From Danio rerio (taxonomy: Eukaryota; Chordata; Actinopteri; Cypriniformes; Danionidae), in assembly GCF_049306965.1 (NCBI RefSeq), contig NC_133182.1:72891001-72955000 (forward strand): DNA of 64,000 nucleotides. Reading direction: 5' to 3'. Below the pieces are notes generated by a model. The model saw only the letters and a program-made list of their open reading frames with translations. It was not told the DNA's origin and made no database searches. Below, in pieces: positions 10,409-26,940 of this stretch; position 1 is the first letter of the stretch; each line of letters opens with the position of its first letter. Made by a program: the position numbers and the translations under genes.

Positions 10409-12250
10409 GTACACATATATATGTAAATAAAAACCTTTATCTCAGATGTGAAATGTACACTACCTGACAAAAGTCTTGTTGCCGATCCCAGTTGTAAGAG
10501 CAACAAATAATAACTTGACTTCTAGTTGATCATTTGGAAAAGTGCTCGATTTTTCAAATATTTCGGCATCCCAATCATCACAAATACTGCAAAAGACCAA
10601 CTGGAACTCACATTGAACCAAGACTCTCAAAGAAATCTGTTAAGTTTGGTGTAGGAAATCATGGTTTGGGGTTACATTTATTATGGGGGTGTGTGAGAGA
10701 TCTGCAGAGGAGATGGCAACATCAACAGCCTGAGGTATCAAGACATTTGTGCTGCCCATTACATTACAGACCACAGGAGAGGGCAAATTCTTCAGCAAGA
10801 TAGCGCTGCTCCTTATACTTCAGCCTCCACATCAAAGCTCCTGAAAGCAAAGAAGGTCAAGGTGCTCCAGGATTGGCCAGCCCAGTCACCAGACATGAAC
10901 ATTATTGAGCATGTCTGGGGTAAGATGAAGGAGGCATTGAAGATGAATCCAAAGAATCTTGATGAACTCTGGGAGTCTTGCAGGAATGTTTTCTTTGCCA
11001 TTCCAGATGACTTTATAAAGGCATGATCATATTTTATTTTGGTAAAATAAGTGTAATCTAGAGGCCTTTGCCTTTCATATTAGCCACTTCTGATACCAAA
11101 TGATCAACTCGAAGTCAAGCTATTGTTTGTTGTTCCTATTGTTTGTTGTCAGGTAGTGTACACAGTACACAAAATTATTATGTAAAAACGTTTATTTTCT
11201 ATGCGATGAGTCACAATTAATCTCTTGTTTATTTTCCATAGGAAGCGTTAGGTGATGTTGTGTACTGTGGGCTTCCAGAAGTGGGAACAAAGCTTGATCA
11301 AATGGGTGAGAATGAATTTCTTCATCTTAAGCTTTAGTTTATACTTCTGCCTCGAGTGATCGTCGTGACCCACGGCGCATGCCTTGCGTTTTGCCATGCA
11401 TTTATACTTCTGTGCACTATTTGTGTTGCTCTGCAATAACACTTTAACTTCTAACGTTAACTGGCAGTGAGGTTTTTATGTTTCTCTGTATCGAGTTTCT
11501 TAGCTGGTGTTTTGTTTTTTCTACCTTAATGTAGAAGTAGCTCAAACTCGCTCATTCAGAGGCGAGAACCAATGGACATGCAACAACTTTAATCATAAGG
11601 TAAACACAAAACAACAGTTTCCATCCGGAGCTCCCTCACGGGACTCCACACTTGTAAACAATCGCTCCATCGGGCTCGTGCGGCTCTCGGTCCCTGCCTA
11701 CACTCATCAGCGCTACCAAGCCGAGCAATCTCAGAGCTTGCGCTATGCTCCGTAGCGACGTGTAGTTATATTTTTTGAGAGCTGCGCATCAGCGTCGGCC
11801 ACAGCAAGGGCTATGTGTCCATGTGCAGCCTGCACCAGAGCATACAGGTGCACTTCACGCAGAAGTATAAAATAGCCTTTACACCTTTCAACTGTTTTTG
11901 CACGTAAAATATGACTTCTTTTTTTCCGCAGAGGAGTTCGGGGCTTTAGAAAGTGTCAAAGCTGCTAGCGAGTTGTATTCTCCATTGACTGGAGAAGTGA
12001 CAGCAATCAACACAGAGCTGACAGAAAACCCCGCACTAGTAAATAAAGCCTGCTATGAAGGCGGTGAGTGCAAGTGCTACCAGGAAATACTGTATTACAC
12101 AAAATACTGTAATGACAATATAATATATAACGAACAATCCTCCCTCTTCCAGGCTGGTTAATTAAAATGACCATAGAGAAACCTGCAGAACTTGATGAAC
12201 TCATGGATGAAGCTGCTTACGAAAAATTCATCAAATCCCTCGATTCGTAA
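840..12250 (+). CDS. gcsh: Glycine cleavage system H protein, mitochondrial; 5 coding exons
   Basis: GCSH is the small lipoyl-carrier protein of the mitochondrial glycine cleavage system; its lipoyl arm shuttles the aminomethyl group between the P, T and L proteins. Coding exons 840-990, 9892-9971, 11242-11305, 11932-12063 and 12153-12250 have GT-AG borders and join in frame to 174 codons plus stop, close to human GCSH (173). Residues 1-50 are Arg/Ser/Ala-rich and lack acids, as in a mitochondrial presequence. Then come [28 protein letters not shown], the lipoylation motif [14 protein letters not shown] (predicted lipoyl-lysine about K108) and a C-terminal [16 protein letters not shown]. The ATG at 840 is chosen because it opens the presequence; a second ATG lies two codons on. 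The reading frame is intact, with no sign of a pseudogene. Teleosts have two gcsh paralogues and I cannot say which this is. Confidence 0.97.
991..2451. other. gcsh: First part of gcsh intron 1, no recognised element
   Basis: AT-rich intron DNA with a short (CT)n tract at about 1550-1566. I see no gene or transposon ends here; the open frames are short and unlike any family I know. Confidence 0.5.
2745..3579. mobile_element. hAT-like element with internal tandem repeats, TSD GTAGAGTG
   Basis: Starts TAGTGATGGGAAGTTC, ends GAACGACCCATCACTA, with perfect 8-bp duplications GTAGAGTG at 2737-2744 and 3580-3587. Inside, about 3180-3420, is a degenerate tandem repeat of roughly 70-80 bp marked by GAACGGATCAATTCTTTT and ACGCATATGATTGGCCCGTG. 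Non-autonomous. Confidence 0.9.
3623..3986. mobile_element. hAT-like MITE, sibling of the outer element, TSD GTGATGTG
   Basis: Starts TAGCATTGGGATGATAACC, ends CCGGCCCATGCCTA, with perfect 8-bp duplications GTGATGTG at 3615-3622 and 3987-3994. It is the same family as 2452-5025, so one family member sits inside an element that sits inside another. It lacks the 2531-4670 insertion and so shows the uninterrupted state. Confidence 0.9.
4198..4626. mobile_element. hAT-like MITE, TSD GCCATCGG
   Basis: Starts TAGGGCCAGATG and ends GGTGGGCCTA, with perfect 8-bp duplications GCCATCGG at 4190-4197 and 4627-4634. The inside is AT-rich and non-coding. It is the third element within 2531-4670. Confidence 0.88.
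5655..6252. mobile_element. ANGEL-like element split by a SINE
   Basis: Diverged ANGEL sequence: a GTTCACC-type start near 5660, AAGATATTTTGAAGAACGTTG at 5722, then the other half after 6172 (ACCAATGTTCTTCAATACAT). The DANA-type SINE at 5799-6162 interrupts it. Confidence 0.7.
5799..6162 (-). mobile_element. DANA-type tRNA-derived SINE, TSD CTATTGGTT
   Basis: Full-length SINE on the minus strand: tRNA-like head with a TGGTTCGAGGC-type B box at the right, (ATGA)n-type tail at the left. Identical 9-bp duplications CTATTGGTT lie at 5790-5798 and 6163-6171. It inserted into the ANGEL-like element around it. Confidence 0.92.
6663..6953. mobile_element. ANGEL fold-back element
   Basis: Begins ATATAGTTCACCCAAAACTA and ends GGGTAAACTATCCCTTAATT; the halves are rough inverted copies (GCTGGAAACCGGTAAGCATT against CAGCTTTTCAGCTTTCTTCA). 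ANGEL is a palindromic non-autonomous DNA element common in zebrafish. Confidence 0.85.
6951..8163. mobile_element. 1.2-kb TIR element, non-autonomous
   Basis: Starts TTAAAGGGCCATGAAACCCC and ends GGTGTTTCGTGACCCTTTAA, a near-perfect 20-bp terminal inverted repeat. It abuts the ANGEL copy at 6663. The first 130 bp recur inverted at 58010-58150. It has GC- and CpG-rich parts and no transposase frame. Superfamily uncertain. Confidence 0.82.
8164..9266. other. gcsh: gcsh intron 1, unassigned sequence
   Basis: Non-coding intron DNA with mixed composition. Two open frames of about 100 codons (8460-8777 and 8801-9097) resemble no family I know and lack coding bias. It may hold old transposon debris. 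Confidence 0.4.
9271..9706 (-). mobile_element. Solo LTR, Ty3/Gypsy-like, TSD TGAA
   Basis: On the minus strand it begins TGTCACGGTCACC and ends CTTCACA, with 4-bp duplications TGAA at 9267-9270 and 9707-9710. The segment GCATTTGGATCCGCACC and GTTGTCAGC near the end are typical of fish Gypsy LTRs (from memory). About 436 bp, no internal region: a fossil left by LTR-LTR recombination, antisense in gcsh intron 1. Confidence 0.75.
9892..9971 (+). CDS. gcsh: gcsh exon 2: start of the mature H protein
   Basis: Encodes [11 protein letters not shown] and [10 protein letters not shown], the conserved N-terminal strands of the lipoyl-domain-like H protein. The acceptor is TCCTTACAG and the donor GTTTAG is weaker than average. 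The exon ends in phase 0. Confidence 0.96.
10338..10403. repeat. (TA)n microsatellite
   Basis: About 66 bp of TA in gcsh intron 2, next to a short (TG)n at 10302-10316. It accounts for the Tyr-Ile frames on both strands. Confidence 0.97.
10458..11158 (+). mobile_element. Deleted Tc1-like transposon in gcsh intron 2
   Basis: Ends CACTACCTGACAAAAG and its inverse, flanked by TA at 10456-10457 and 11159-11160. The right half still reads as a Tc1 transposase C-terminus: [11 protein letters not shown], then [20 protein letters not shown], with the last two acidic residues of the DDE triad 34 apart in Tc1 style, ending at 11026. The DNA-binding half is gone and the rest is frameshifted. Defective. 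Confidence 0.92.
11242..11305 (+). CDS. gcsh: gcsh exon 3
   Basis: Encodes [21 protein letters not shown], the conserved stretch before the lipoyl hairpin. The acceptor is TTTTCCATAG, the donor GTGAGA. The exon ends one base into a codon, which the next exon completes as Glu. Confidence 0.96.
11338..11871. mobile_element. MITE with TIR TTTATACTTCTGC in gcsh intron 3
   Basis: Starts TTTATACTTCTGC and ends GCAGAAGTATAAA (perfect 13-bp inverse), 534 bp, non-coding. The superfamily is probably PIF/Harbinger from its TIR style and short TA-rich flanks. It fills almost the whole of intron 3 between two gcsh exons. Confidence 0.8.
11932..12063 (+). CDS. gcsh: gcsh exon 4: lipoyl-lysine exon
   Basis: Encodes [18 protein letters not shown] and then TGEVTAIN and [13 protein letters not shown]. 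The lysine of ESVKA is the family's lipoyl attachment site, so this exon holds the functional centre. The acceptor TTTTTTTCCGCAG is strong and the donor is GTGAGT. Confidence 0.97.
12153..12250 (+). CDS. gcsh: gcsh exon 5: C-terminus and stop
   Basis: Encodes [20 protein letters not shown] and ends EKFIKSLDS followed by TAA. It matches the human C-terminal region (WLIKM, SELDELM, YEKYIKS). The 3' UTR follows directly. Confidence 0.96.
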
Positions 12251-12598
12251 ACCTTTTTTTTTTATCATGGATGATGAAGCCTTTAAGATGGCCGCTTTAG
12301 AAACCTGATGTTAGATTGAGTACTAATCCGATTCTTTCCGATCTATTTATTTTGATTTTTGTAATTGTTTTTCTCTCTCTCCACCAAAATAATATTTGGT
12401 AATGTGTTCTGTAGATTAACAGACTTTGCAGTCAAAAGCCAAACATTTCTAAGGGCTTTTGGGGACAGTTTGAGGTGCTTTATATGGACTCAAACCAAGA
12501 GAGGGCTGGCTCTGCTGATTGTCTTCAATATATATATATATTTTTAGTTATTATTTGTTGATATTAATAATGTGTGAGGCTAAAGTAATATGACATGC

Positions 12599-12604
12599 AA
12601 TAAA
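12599..12604 (+). terminator. gcsh: gcsh poly(A) signal
   Basis: A canonical AATAAA 349 bases after the gcsh stop, followed by AT-rich sequence. Cleavage is expected about 12615-12630. The 3' UTR before it (12251-12598) has a short (TA)n and no recognised element. Confidence 0.8.
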
Positions 12605-12780
12605 AACAACAATGTAGCATTTTGAGCCATATTTTGCCTCTGTTTTATGGTGCTGTTTGCTCACTTTCATATTCAGATACTGTCACTAAGTCACTCATTC
12701 TTGTCATGTTTAATAATGAATAATTCTTAAACGGTTTAACTAATGAGTGCACAGTACTGTTCACCGGATGTAATAGTATA

Positions 12781-13605
12781 CACTACCTGACAAAAGTTTT
12801 AGGAACAGCAAATAATAACTTGACTTCTAGTTAATCATTTAGTGTCAGAAGTGGCTTATATGAAAGGCAAAGTCTCTAGCCAAAGTCTCTTTACCAAAAT
12901 AAATTATGATCATGTCTTAATTTTTAATTATTTAATTAGGGCAGTAAGGTCTGACTTTGCTCAAACAAAAGTCTTGTCACTTAACAGAAATAATGTCCAG
13001 TATAGAATATAAAGTCATGCTGCAGTGGAAGCAGAATGAATATTGTGTATGACTTCCATGAGCTTGAAGGACTGCATCCATACATCTCTGCAGTGACTCA
13101 AATCACTGATTAATAAAGTCACCTGGAATGGCAAAGAAAGCGTTCCTGCAGGACTCCCAGAGTTCATCAAGATTCTTTGGATTCATCTTCAACGCCTCCT
13201 CCATCATCTTACCCCAGACATGCTCAATAATGTTCATGTCTGGTGACTGGGCTGGCCAATCCTGGAGCACCTTGAACTTCTTTGCTTTCAGGAGCTTTGG
13301 TGTGAAGGCTGAAGTATAAGGAGCAGCGCTATCCTGCTGAAGAATTTGCCCTCTCCTGTGGTTTGTAATGTAATGGGCAGCACAAATGTCTTGATACCTC
13401 AGGCTGTTGATGTTGCCATCCACTCTGCAGATCTCTTGCATGTCCTCATACTGAATGTAACCCCAAACCATAAGTTTTTCTTCACCAAACATGACTGATT
13501 TCTGTGAGAATCTTGTGTCCATGTGAGTCCCAGTAAGTCTTCTGCGGTATTTGCAGATGATTCATCAGAAAAATCTGACACTGACCAACTAGAAGTCAAG
13601 TTATA
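12781..13605 (-). mobile_element. Tc1-like transposon, minus strand, one end truncated
   Basis: Same family as 10458-11158 in opposite orientation. Its left end CACTACCTGACAAAAG follows TA at 12779; the other end stops about 13605 inside the inner repeat, so the outermost TIR is lost. It has an open transposase frame, described separately. Confidence 0.9.
13103..13522 (-). pseudogene. Tc1 transposase C-terminal remnant, 139 codons
   Basis: Reads KKLMVWG-like [34 protein letters not shown] and [19 protein letters not shown], then [18 protein letters not shown]. This covers the second Asp to the final Glu of the DD34E catalytic core. The helix-turn-helix domain and the first Asp region are missing, so it cannot be active. 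Confidence 0.9.
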
Positions 13606-14011
13606 TAACAGACAGAAATCAAGATGGCTGAGCCTTACATTTCTGTGATGGAGGTTTTCTCATTATTTTGAACTCATGGAAGAAAGGTATTGAAAGGGGG
13701 ATTGTGTCAATGAACATAGTTTTACTGTACTAATAAGACAAACATACAAAAGTAGCAAACATTGCTTTCAACTTTCACGGCATGTTTAGCGTCAGGAAGT
13801 TCTCAGAAGGTAACAATATTCTAATCTTTTTTTAATTATTATTTTTTTAAATAGTAAATGAATGTGTAGGTTATATAGTTTGTCGTTAAACGCAGAGCCT
13901 TTCTATTTAAAAAACAGAAAGATACCCTGCATGTTCTGAAAGAGCCTCAGGGAGGTATGAAAAAGTAACTCAAAAGTAACGTGACGCATTACTTTCCTTA
14001 AAAGTAACTAA
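13606..14011. other. Intergenic, with the left part of a GTAAC-rich repeat
   Basis: From about 13960 the sequence AAAAGTAACTCAAAAGTAACG is one side of a known-looking fish repeat whose other side resumes at about 14740 (GGTTACTTTTTTGGGGAGTA). The MITE at 14012-14739 splits it. 13606-13960 shows nothing recognisable. Confidence 0.55.
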
Positions 14012-14739
14012 GGCCCCGTTTACACTGTCAGTTAAATGTGACCCAATTACAATTTTTTACATGTGACACAGATCGGATGTGTTCTATGACCTTGTAAACA
14101 TGAAACGAAACGCATGTATTTGGATATTCTTAGATCGGTTTCAGGCCTCCATAAGGGGAAATAAATCGGATATGTGACAATGCGACTGTCATGTAAACAG
14201 CTCAGATTTAGGCATTCCTTTTTGTATGTCATTAATCTTGCGACGATGTGGTGCTTCTCTGCGGTTTAATGACGTAGAAGGAAAAGCGTGTGGAGATGCC
14301 GCCGCGGTGAACAGCAACAACATCGAAGGAAGGAGGAAAAGTGGAGGAGGAAAGTAGTCAGTCGTCACAATTTGCTCCCACCAGACCTGAGATCTTTCGT
14401 ACCCATAAATTCCTCTGAATGGTGGAGGACACCATATATAGCATAGCTGCGATGACGGCCCTTTCCCTTCTCCTCCACCTCAAAATCATTTTAAAGTTGG
14501 GCGATCTTCGCATATTTCGAAGAGCTAGAACAAAAAAAGCAAGACAATTTCTTTCATCGTAGCTAGTGTGGCGCAGATGCTAGAACTCGCCTTTACACGT
14601 GCACGACATCGTAAATAGTATGGCAAGTGTAAACACATGTATCAGATATGGGTCACAATTAACGTGTATATGGACAAACAAAAAAATCAGGCAACAAATC
14701 GGAATTAAGCAATCAAGACCTGACAGTGTAAGCAGGGCC
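14012..14739. mobile_element. MITE with 20-bp TIR, inserted in another repeat
   Basis: Starts GGCCCCGTTTACACTGTCAG; the end, read inverted, is GGCCCTGCTTACACTGTCAG (18 of 20). Flanked by TAA-type sequence, which suggests PIF/Harbinger. 728 bp, non-coding. Confidence 0.85.
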
Positions 14740-15130
14740 TTAATGCAACAGGTTACTTTTTTGGGGAGTAACTCAATATTGTAATGCATTACTTTCTAAA
14801 GTAACTTTCCCAAACACTGGCCATGGTTTTGCAATCAAAAAATGCCATTTTAATGGAAGTCAATGGGGCAAAAACGGCCCCAAACATAACAAAAGGATAG
14901 TCTATATGCCAAGAGTATATTGTTAAAGCTTTTTTCCCAAAATATATATGCCAAACTAAGAATTGTCACGAAAAATCATTGCATTTCCTGAAACACAGAG
15001 GAAGTTATGGCCAAATTAGGCCTCAAAATCACCTCAGAATGGATGAAAACATTCCTGATAGCACATAAGGGTTACTAACATTAGCTACATGCTAACATTT
15101 ACACAACTTTCAATGAATGTTAAAAAATTG

Positions 15131-15268
15131 TATGAGTGTGTATGGGTGTTTCTCAGTGCTGGGTTGCAGCATCCGCTGTATAAAACATATGCTGGAATAG
15201 TTGGTGGTTCATTCCGCTGTGGCGACCTCTGAAATAGAGACTAAGCTGAAGAAAAATAATTGAATGTC
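15131..15268 (+). mobile_element. DANA-type SINE, 3' fragment
   Basis: The 3' half only: TTTCTCAGTGCTGGGTTGCAG, ATATGCTGGAATAGTTGG, TTCATTCCGCTGTGGCGACC, GACTAAGCTGAAG. The tRNA head is absent. Confidence 0.88.
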
Positions 15269-15693
15269 AAAGGATTGTCTGAGAACATATCCTAGCGTGC
15301 AGTTTCAAAATAAAATCATTCTTAACTACAGATTGCTGTTATTATCAGAAATGTTGTTTCAGATACTGCAACGAAAATTATTTGAGACAAAGTTTAGTTT
15401 TTGAACAGTTCTTAGTAGTCTTTAGTTTTGTATAGTATGGAGTTTTTGTTTGTCTCTTGATGCTGGGAAGGAAGAGCACACACGTGCAGAAGGGAACCAT
15501 GGCCACTTGTCAGCCCAAAACACCTTGACCTTTGCCCTCAGATTAAAACACTGATGAGTTTCAGTGTTCCAGCGATCAATGATTAATGAAGGCTGATCAT
15601 AGTATCGTTTTCCCTCAAGAAAATCTCAAACTGGGTTAAAGTGTTTACATCTCGTTTACATTTGTTAGGAAGTGTTAACGTTTTGGCCAATAT

Positions 15694-15949
<256 letters not shown>

Positions 15950-17200
15950 TTGTATATACATGTCATTGTATATATATATTATTGGATCTTTTTTAAAGAA
16001 ACTGAAATATAAATGCAATTAAAACTTTATTACGATGAATAATAGGATAAAAATATTTGGATAAAATAAAACATGTAAATAAATACATGTATCTAAATAT
16101 TCTCCAAATACCATTTTAAACTAATTTACAATCACTTTTACAGTAATATTTATGGACCAGGATAACCATATACCAGGGTCAGAGGCATTTGAAAGATATC
16201 AAATTATAATAAAACTGCTTTTTGATAATCCATATTAAATAATTACTACACTGCTTTTGGGTCATACTATAATAAAGTATTTAAATTAATCTGTTGTGGT
16301 AATTCTATAGTAATTATTGTAATGAAACAATTAGTAATACAGACATATCACCCAATACTACATGATAAAGTACAACACACTCAGTTTACTGTAGTTAAAA
16401 CGAAGAATACTACAGTTTTTGTTTCAGATTACTATAGTTGGTGCATTCATTAACAACATGTTGTAAATATTATAAACGTTGCTACAGGATGGCTCAATAA
16501 ATACTATTGAATACTATAGTATTGTTTCATGAGGGGAAGTAAAGCTTTTATTATTATTATTATTTAATCCTTAAATAACAAAGAGGCATTTTCAACTTCC
16601 ATTGTTAAACATAGATAACATTAGATCCAAGCAGCATATAATAAACAAAACATTACAAAATAATAATAACAACATAAATAAATTTTAAACAATACAAAAA
16701 GAAAATACATTACATTCAGGGGGGTCAGTCCATCTAAGTTGACAGAAGCTCAAGGCATCTTTTGTTTTTACCTGTTTTTTAGATTTATATAAAATTTTGC
16801 AATCATTTTAAATGTTTTGAAACAAGGAGAAACTTTAACAAATCTACATTTGTGGATATAAAATTTTGCTACAATCAACATATTATGAGGGGAAGTCCTG
16901 CATAACACGTCTTACAGCGCCCACTAGTGATCGATTTTCAATCACGTCCGTCAAAATGAAAATAATAGTAACATGCAGGTGTTTTTTTTTAATTAGCATA
17001 TTGTGATGAAGTTCATTATTTTCTGTAATGTACTGATAAACATTAGACTTTCAGATGTTTTAGATTCGTTACACACAACTGAAGTTGTTCAAAGCCTGAT
17101 GAGTTTTGTGTATTGCATGACAAACAATATCTGTATTTTCTGCACGACTGTGGTCTGTCACTGAACTGCTACTTGTCGAACTTTTAATGTGCCTCTGTCC
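15950..17200. other. AT-rich intergenic DNA before rpl13
   Basis: Very AT-rich with short palindromes such as AATACTATAGTATT near 16506. I see no gene and no clear element ends. Confidence 0.4.
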
Positions 17201-17319
17201 AGTATCCACGTGTTGATTTATCGCAACGAAACCCAGCTTCACACTTCCTGCACACTGGCGCTTCGCTCAACGCTATTGGCTGTTTTCTTCACTTCCCATA
17301 AAACCCTGCGTTGTCACTT
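17200..17319 (+). promoter_or_regulatory. rpl13: rpl13 core promoter
   Basis: Just upstream of the 5'TOP start, GC content rises. An inverted CCAAT box (ATTGG, 17275-17279) lies about 45 bp before the inferred start, and ACTTCC elements of ETS type occur at about 17243, 17291 and 17315. There is no TATA box. This fits ribosomal protein promoters; factor binding is inference. Confidence 0.65.
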
Positions 17320-17353
17320 CCTTTTCCCTTTCAGCCATTTTCCGCTAAGGACG
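17320..17353 (+). other. rpl13: rpl13 non-coding exon 1 with 5'TOP tract
   Basis: A pyrimidine run CCTTTTCCCTTTC followed by AGCCATTTTCCGCTAAGGACG and a donor GTATGT at 17354. A C-start with an unbroken pyrimidine tract is the 5'TOP signature that puts ribosomal protein mRNAs under mTOR/LARP1 control (established for the class). The exact start base within 17316-17322 is uncertain. Confidence 0.8.
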
Positions 17354-17770
17354 GTATGTTCATTTATTCCAGCTAAACATGTAGTTTATCCGTATTAATC
17401 CTCAGTTCTAAGTTATCTTGCAATCATTTAAGTCATAAAACCTGAATCTGGTCGTAGTTTTATACCCGTTACTGGCTGTATTGTTGAAGTTAGACAATGT
17501 TGAGAAAAAATAAACGAGTAGTTTTTTGACACCGAGCACTGTGGCGGTTTTCAATTCATGTTTGGATGTGTATTTCCAACATGTAGCCGCTTTTACCTAA
17601 CCAATTGCTGTGTTAATGCAGAGCTAACTAATACGGCACTTTAAAAGTGGGCTAAAGCTTATTATCTGCCTTTTTAACTCAAGTTGGTTGTATTATTAGC
17701 GCCGTGGTCCACAAGCATGACAGCGTCCGAGTAACTGAGCCGACATGCAGCATAGTGGCTTGTGGATTTA

Positions 17771-18043
17771 AGGGGTAGTTCACCCAAATCTGGCCATGTT
17801 CTCGACCTTTATACTGGTTTTAAATAATTAGAGTTTCTGTCTTCTGTTGAACACAACATTCTGAGGAAACCTGTAACCATTGACTTCCATAGTATTTGTT
17901 TTTCCTACTGTTCAAGTCAGCGGTTACACGCTTTTTAGCCTGTTTTCCCCGAATATCTTGTGCAGCTGAAAAAAAACTCAGTTTTTTTTAACCACTTAAT
18001 TGAGAGCACAATTTCATTTTGTGGTGAACTATCACTTGAATAT
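17771..18043. mobile_element. ANGEL element in rpl13 intron 1
   Basis: Starts GGTAGTTCACCCAAATCTGG, has CTGTAACCATTGACTTCCAT in the middle and ends GTGGTGAACTATCACTTGAA. The right half is diverged. Confidence 0.82.
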
Positions 18044-18610
18044 AAGCAAATGTGTCATAAGTATTCATGAAGCAAAGGTTAAAGTTGTGTATTGAGGTAA
18101 AGTTGGTTGTATATTCTCACCGTCCTTCATTTATTTAAAGCTCCCTATGTTATCTACTACACTAAATTGAATATAAGATCCGAAATCATGTAAATATGAC
18201 TTGAAAACAATATTAGCACTATTTAATTGACTTTAAACTTTGTTGTAGTTTGTTATTATTGGCTGCTAATATGACTTCACTATTTAGAGTTTGCAAATGA
18301 CATTAAGGAGAAAGTCCGTGTGCAAATAAAAACCCAACTGTACCTTAAGTTGTCAACAGTAGTCTGTTGAAGACCATGTAGGTTGAAATGTTATAATAAA
18401 TCCTTTTTCAGAGCTTAAGTGCAGTGTACGGATTTCTTTTTTTACTGTATCGACTGTTGTCAACGTCTGGAATGGATGAATAGGTTTTTAATTGTCCTAC
18501 GAGGAGAATGGGTGTGGAATAGTTTTAGGACTACTTTGATAAAATTTTTTGGTTCACTTCAAATGTTGACTACTGTATATGTGAACTGTTTATTTTCGCA
18601 TTAGGAGTGA

Positions 18611-26052
<7,442 letters not shown>

Positions 26053-26077
26053 ACATTTGTATGGAACTGTCAAAAAA

Positions 26078-26083
26078 AATAAA
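26078..26083 (+). terminator. rpl13: rpl13 poly(A) signal
   Basis: AATAAA 26 bases after the stop codon, followed by an A-rich then T/G-containing stretch. The very short 3' UTR is typical of ribosomal protein genes. Confidence 0.88.
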
Positions 26084-26940
26084 TGTCTTTAAAAAAAAAT
26101 TCTGCTTTCCTGGAATCTTTATTTTAATCTTAATACCATGGAAATTTGGCTAGTTTGTAGAATATGCACTTATTTTTACTGATATGCCATGTTTTGATTT
26201 ATTTAATGATGCATTTATTAGTTTTGGAAGCATTAAAGTAACTATTTCGAGAAATAAGTATCTCTTAATGAAGTATCTCTGGATTTGGACTTTGCAAGCA
26301 GTGCAGCGGGAAAACCAGCAAAGTTTTTTTTTTTTTTTTCCTCCCTCCCCCTTCAGGATTGCAGACATTATTGGTTTTGATTGTCACTGATGAAGTATAA
26401 ATGGTGTATTTTTTGTTTCTTCTAAATGTTATCTAGAGATGACACGCATACAGAGATGCAAATACAATATTCCCCAGAAGATGGCAGCGTTTACCTTTTA
26501 TGTTTGTTTCTTTTCTTGGCAGGATTTTTATTTGTAGCTCATCGTTAGTGACATGTTTTAAGCACGATCCAAAAATTAGTAGATTCTAGCTGGTTTATGC
26601 TTCCGCAAATTAATTGAAAGGCACATGTGCGTGCTGGAGATTGCACTGTTCAAGCGGTCATTAGGTTCTGGGTCAGGACAGTTAAATTATTTCCCCAGAC
26701 CTGTGCTAGTGAAACCAATTAAAGCAATATTCCACACCAAAATACAATAGTCCTCATTTACTTACCCTCATGTCATTGCAAAACACAGAAGGCTGCGACG
26801 AACCAAGCATCGTTTGGAGTTTATTTTTGGTGATTTAAAATTATTAAACATTCAATTCGCCTTAATAGACATTGAAAATCCAAGCAGAAATCATGATTGT
26901 CAACACAGTTTAGTGTACTTTCCTAATTACAGGAATGGAA
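26084..26940. other. Intergenic DNA after rpl13
   Basis: A T-rich run lies at 26326-26340. From about 26700, TATTCCACACC and CTTACCCTCATGTCATTGC look like one end of a MITE without a visible partner. No gene seen. Confidence 0.45.

Noticed and set aside
10150-10506. Overlapping open frames on both strands rich in Tyr-Ile
   Set aside because: They are readings of the (TA)n and (TG)n microsatellite, not proteins.
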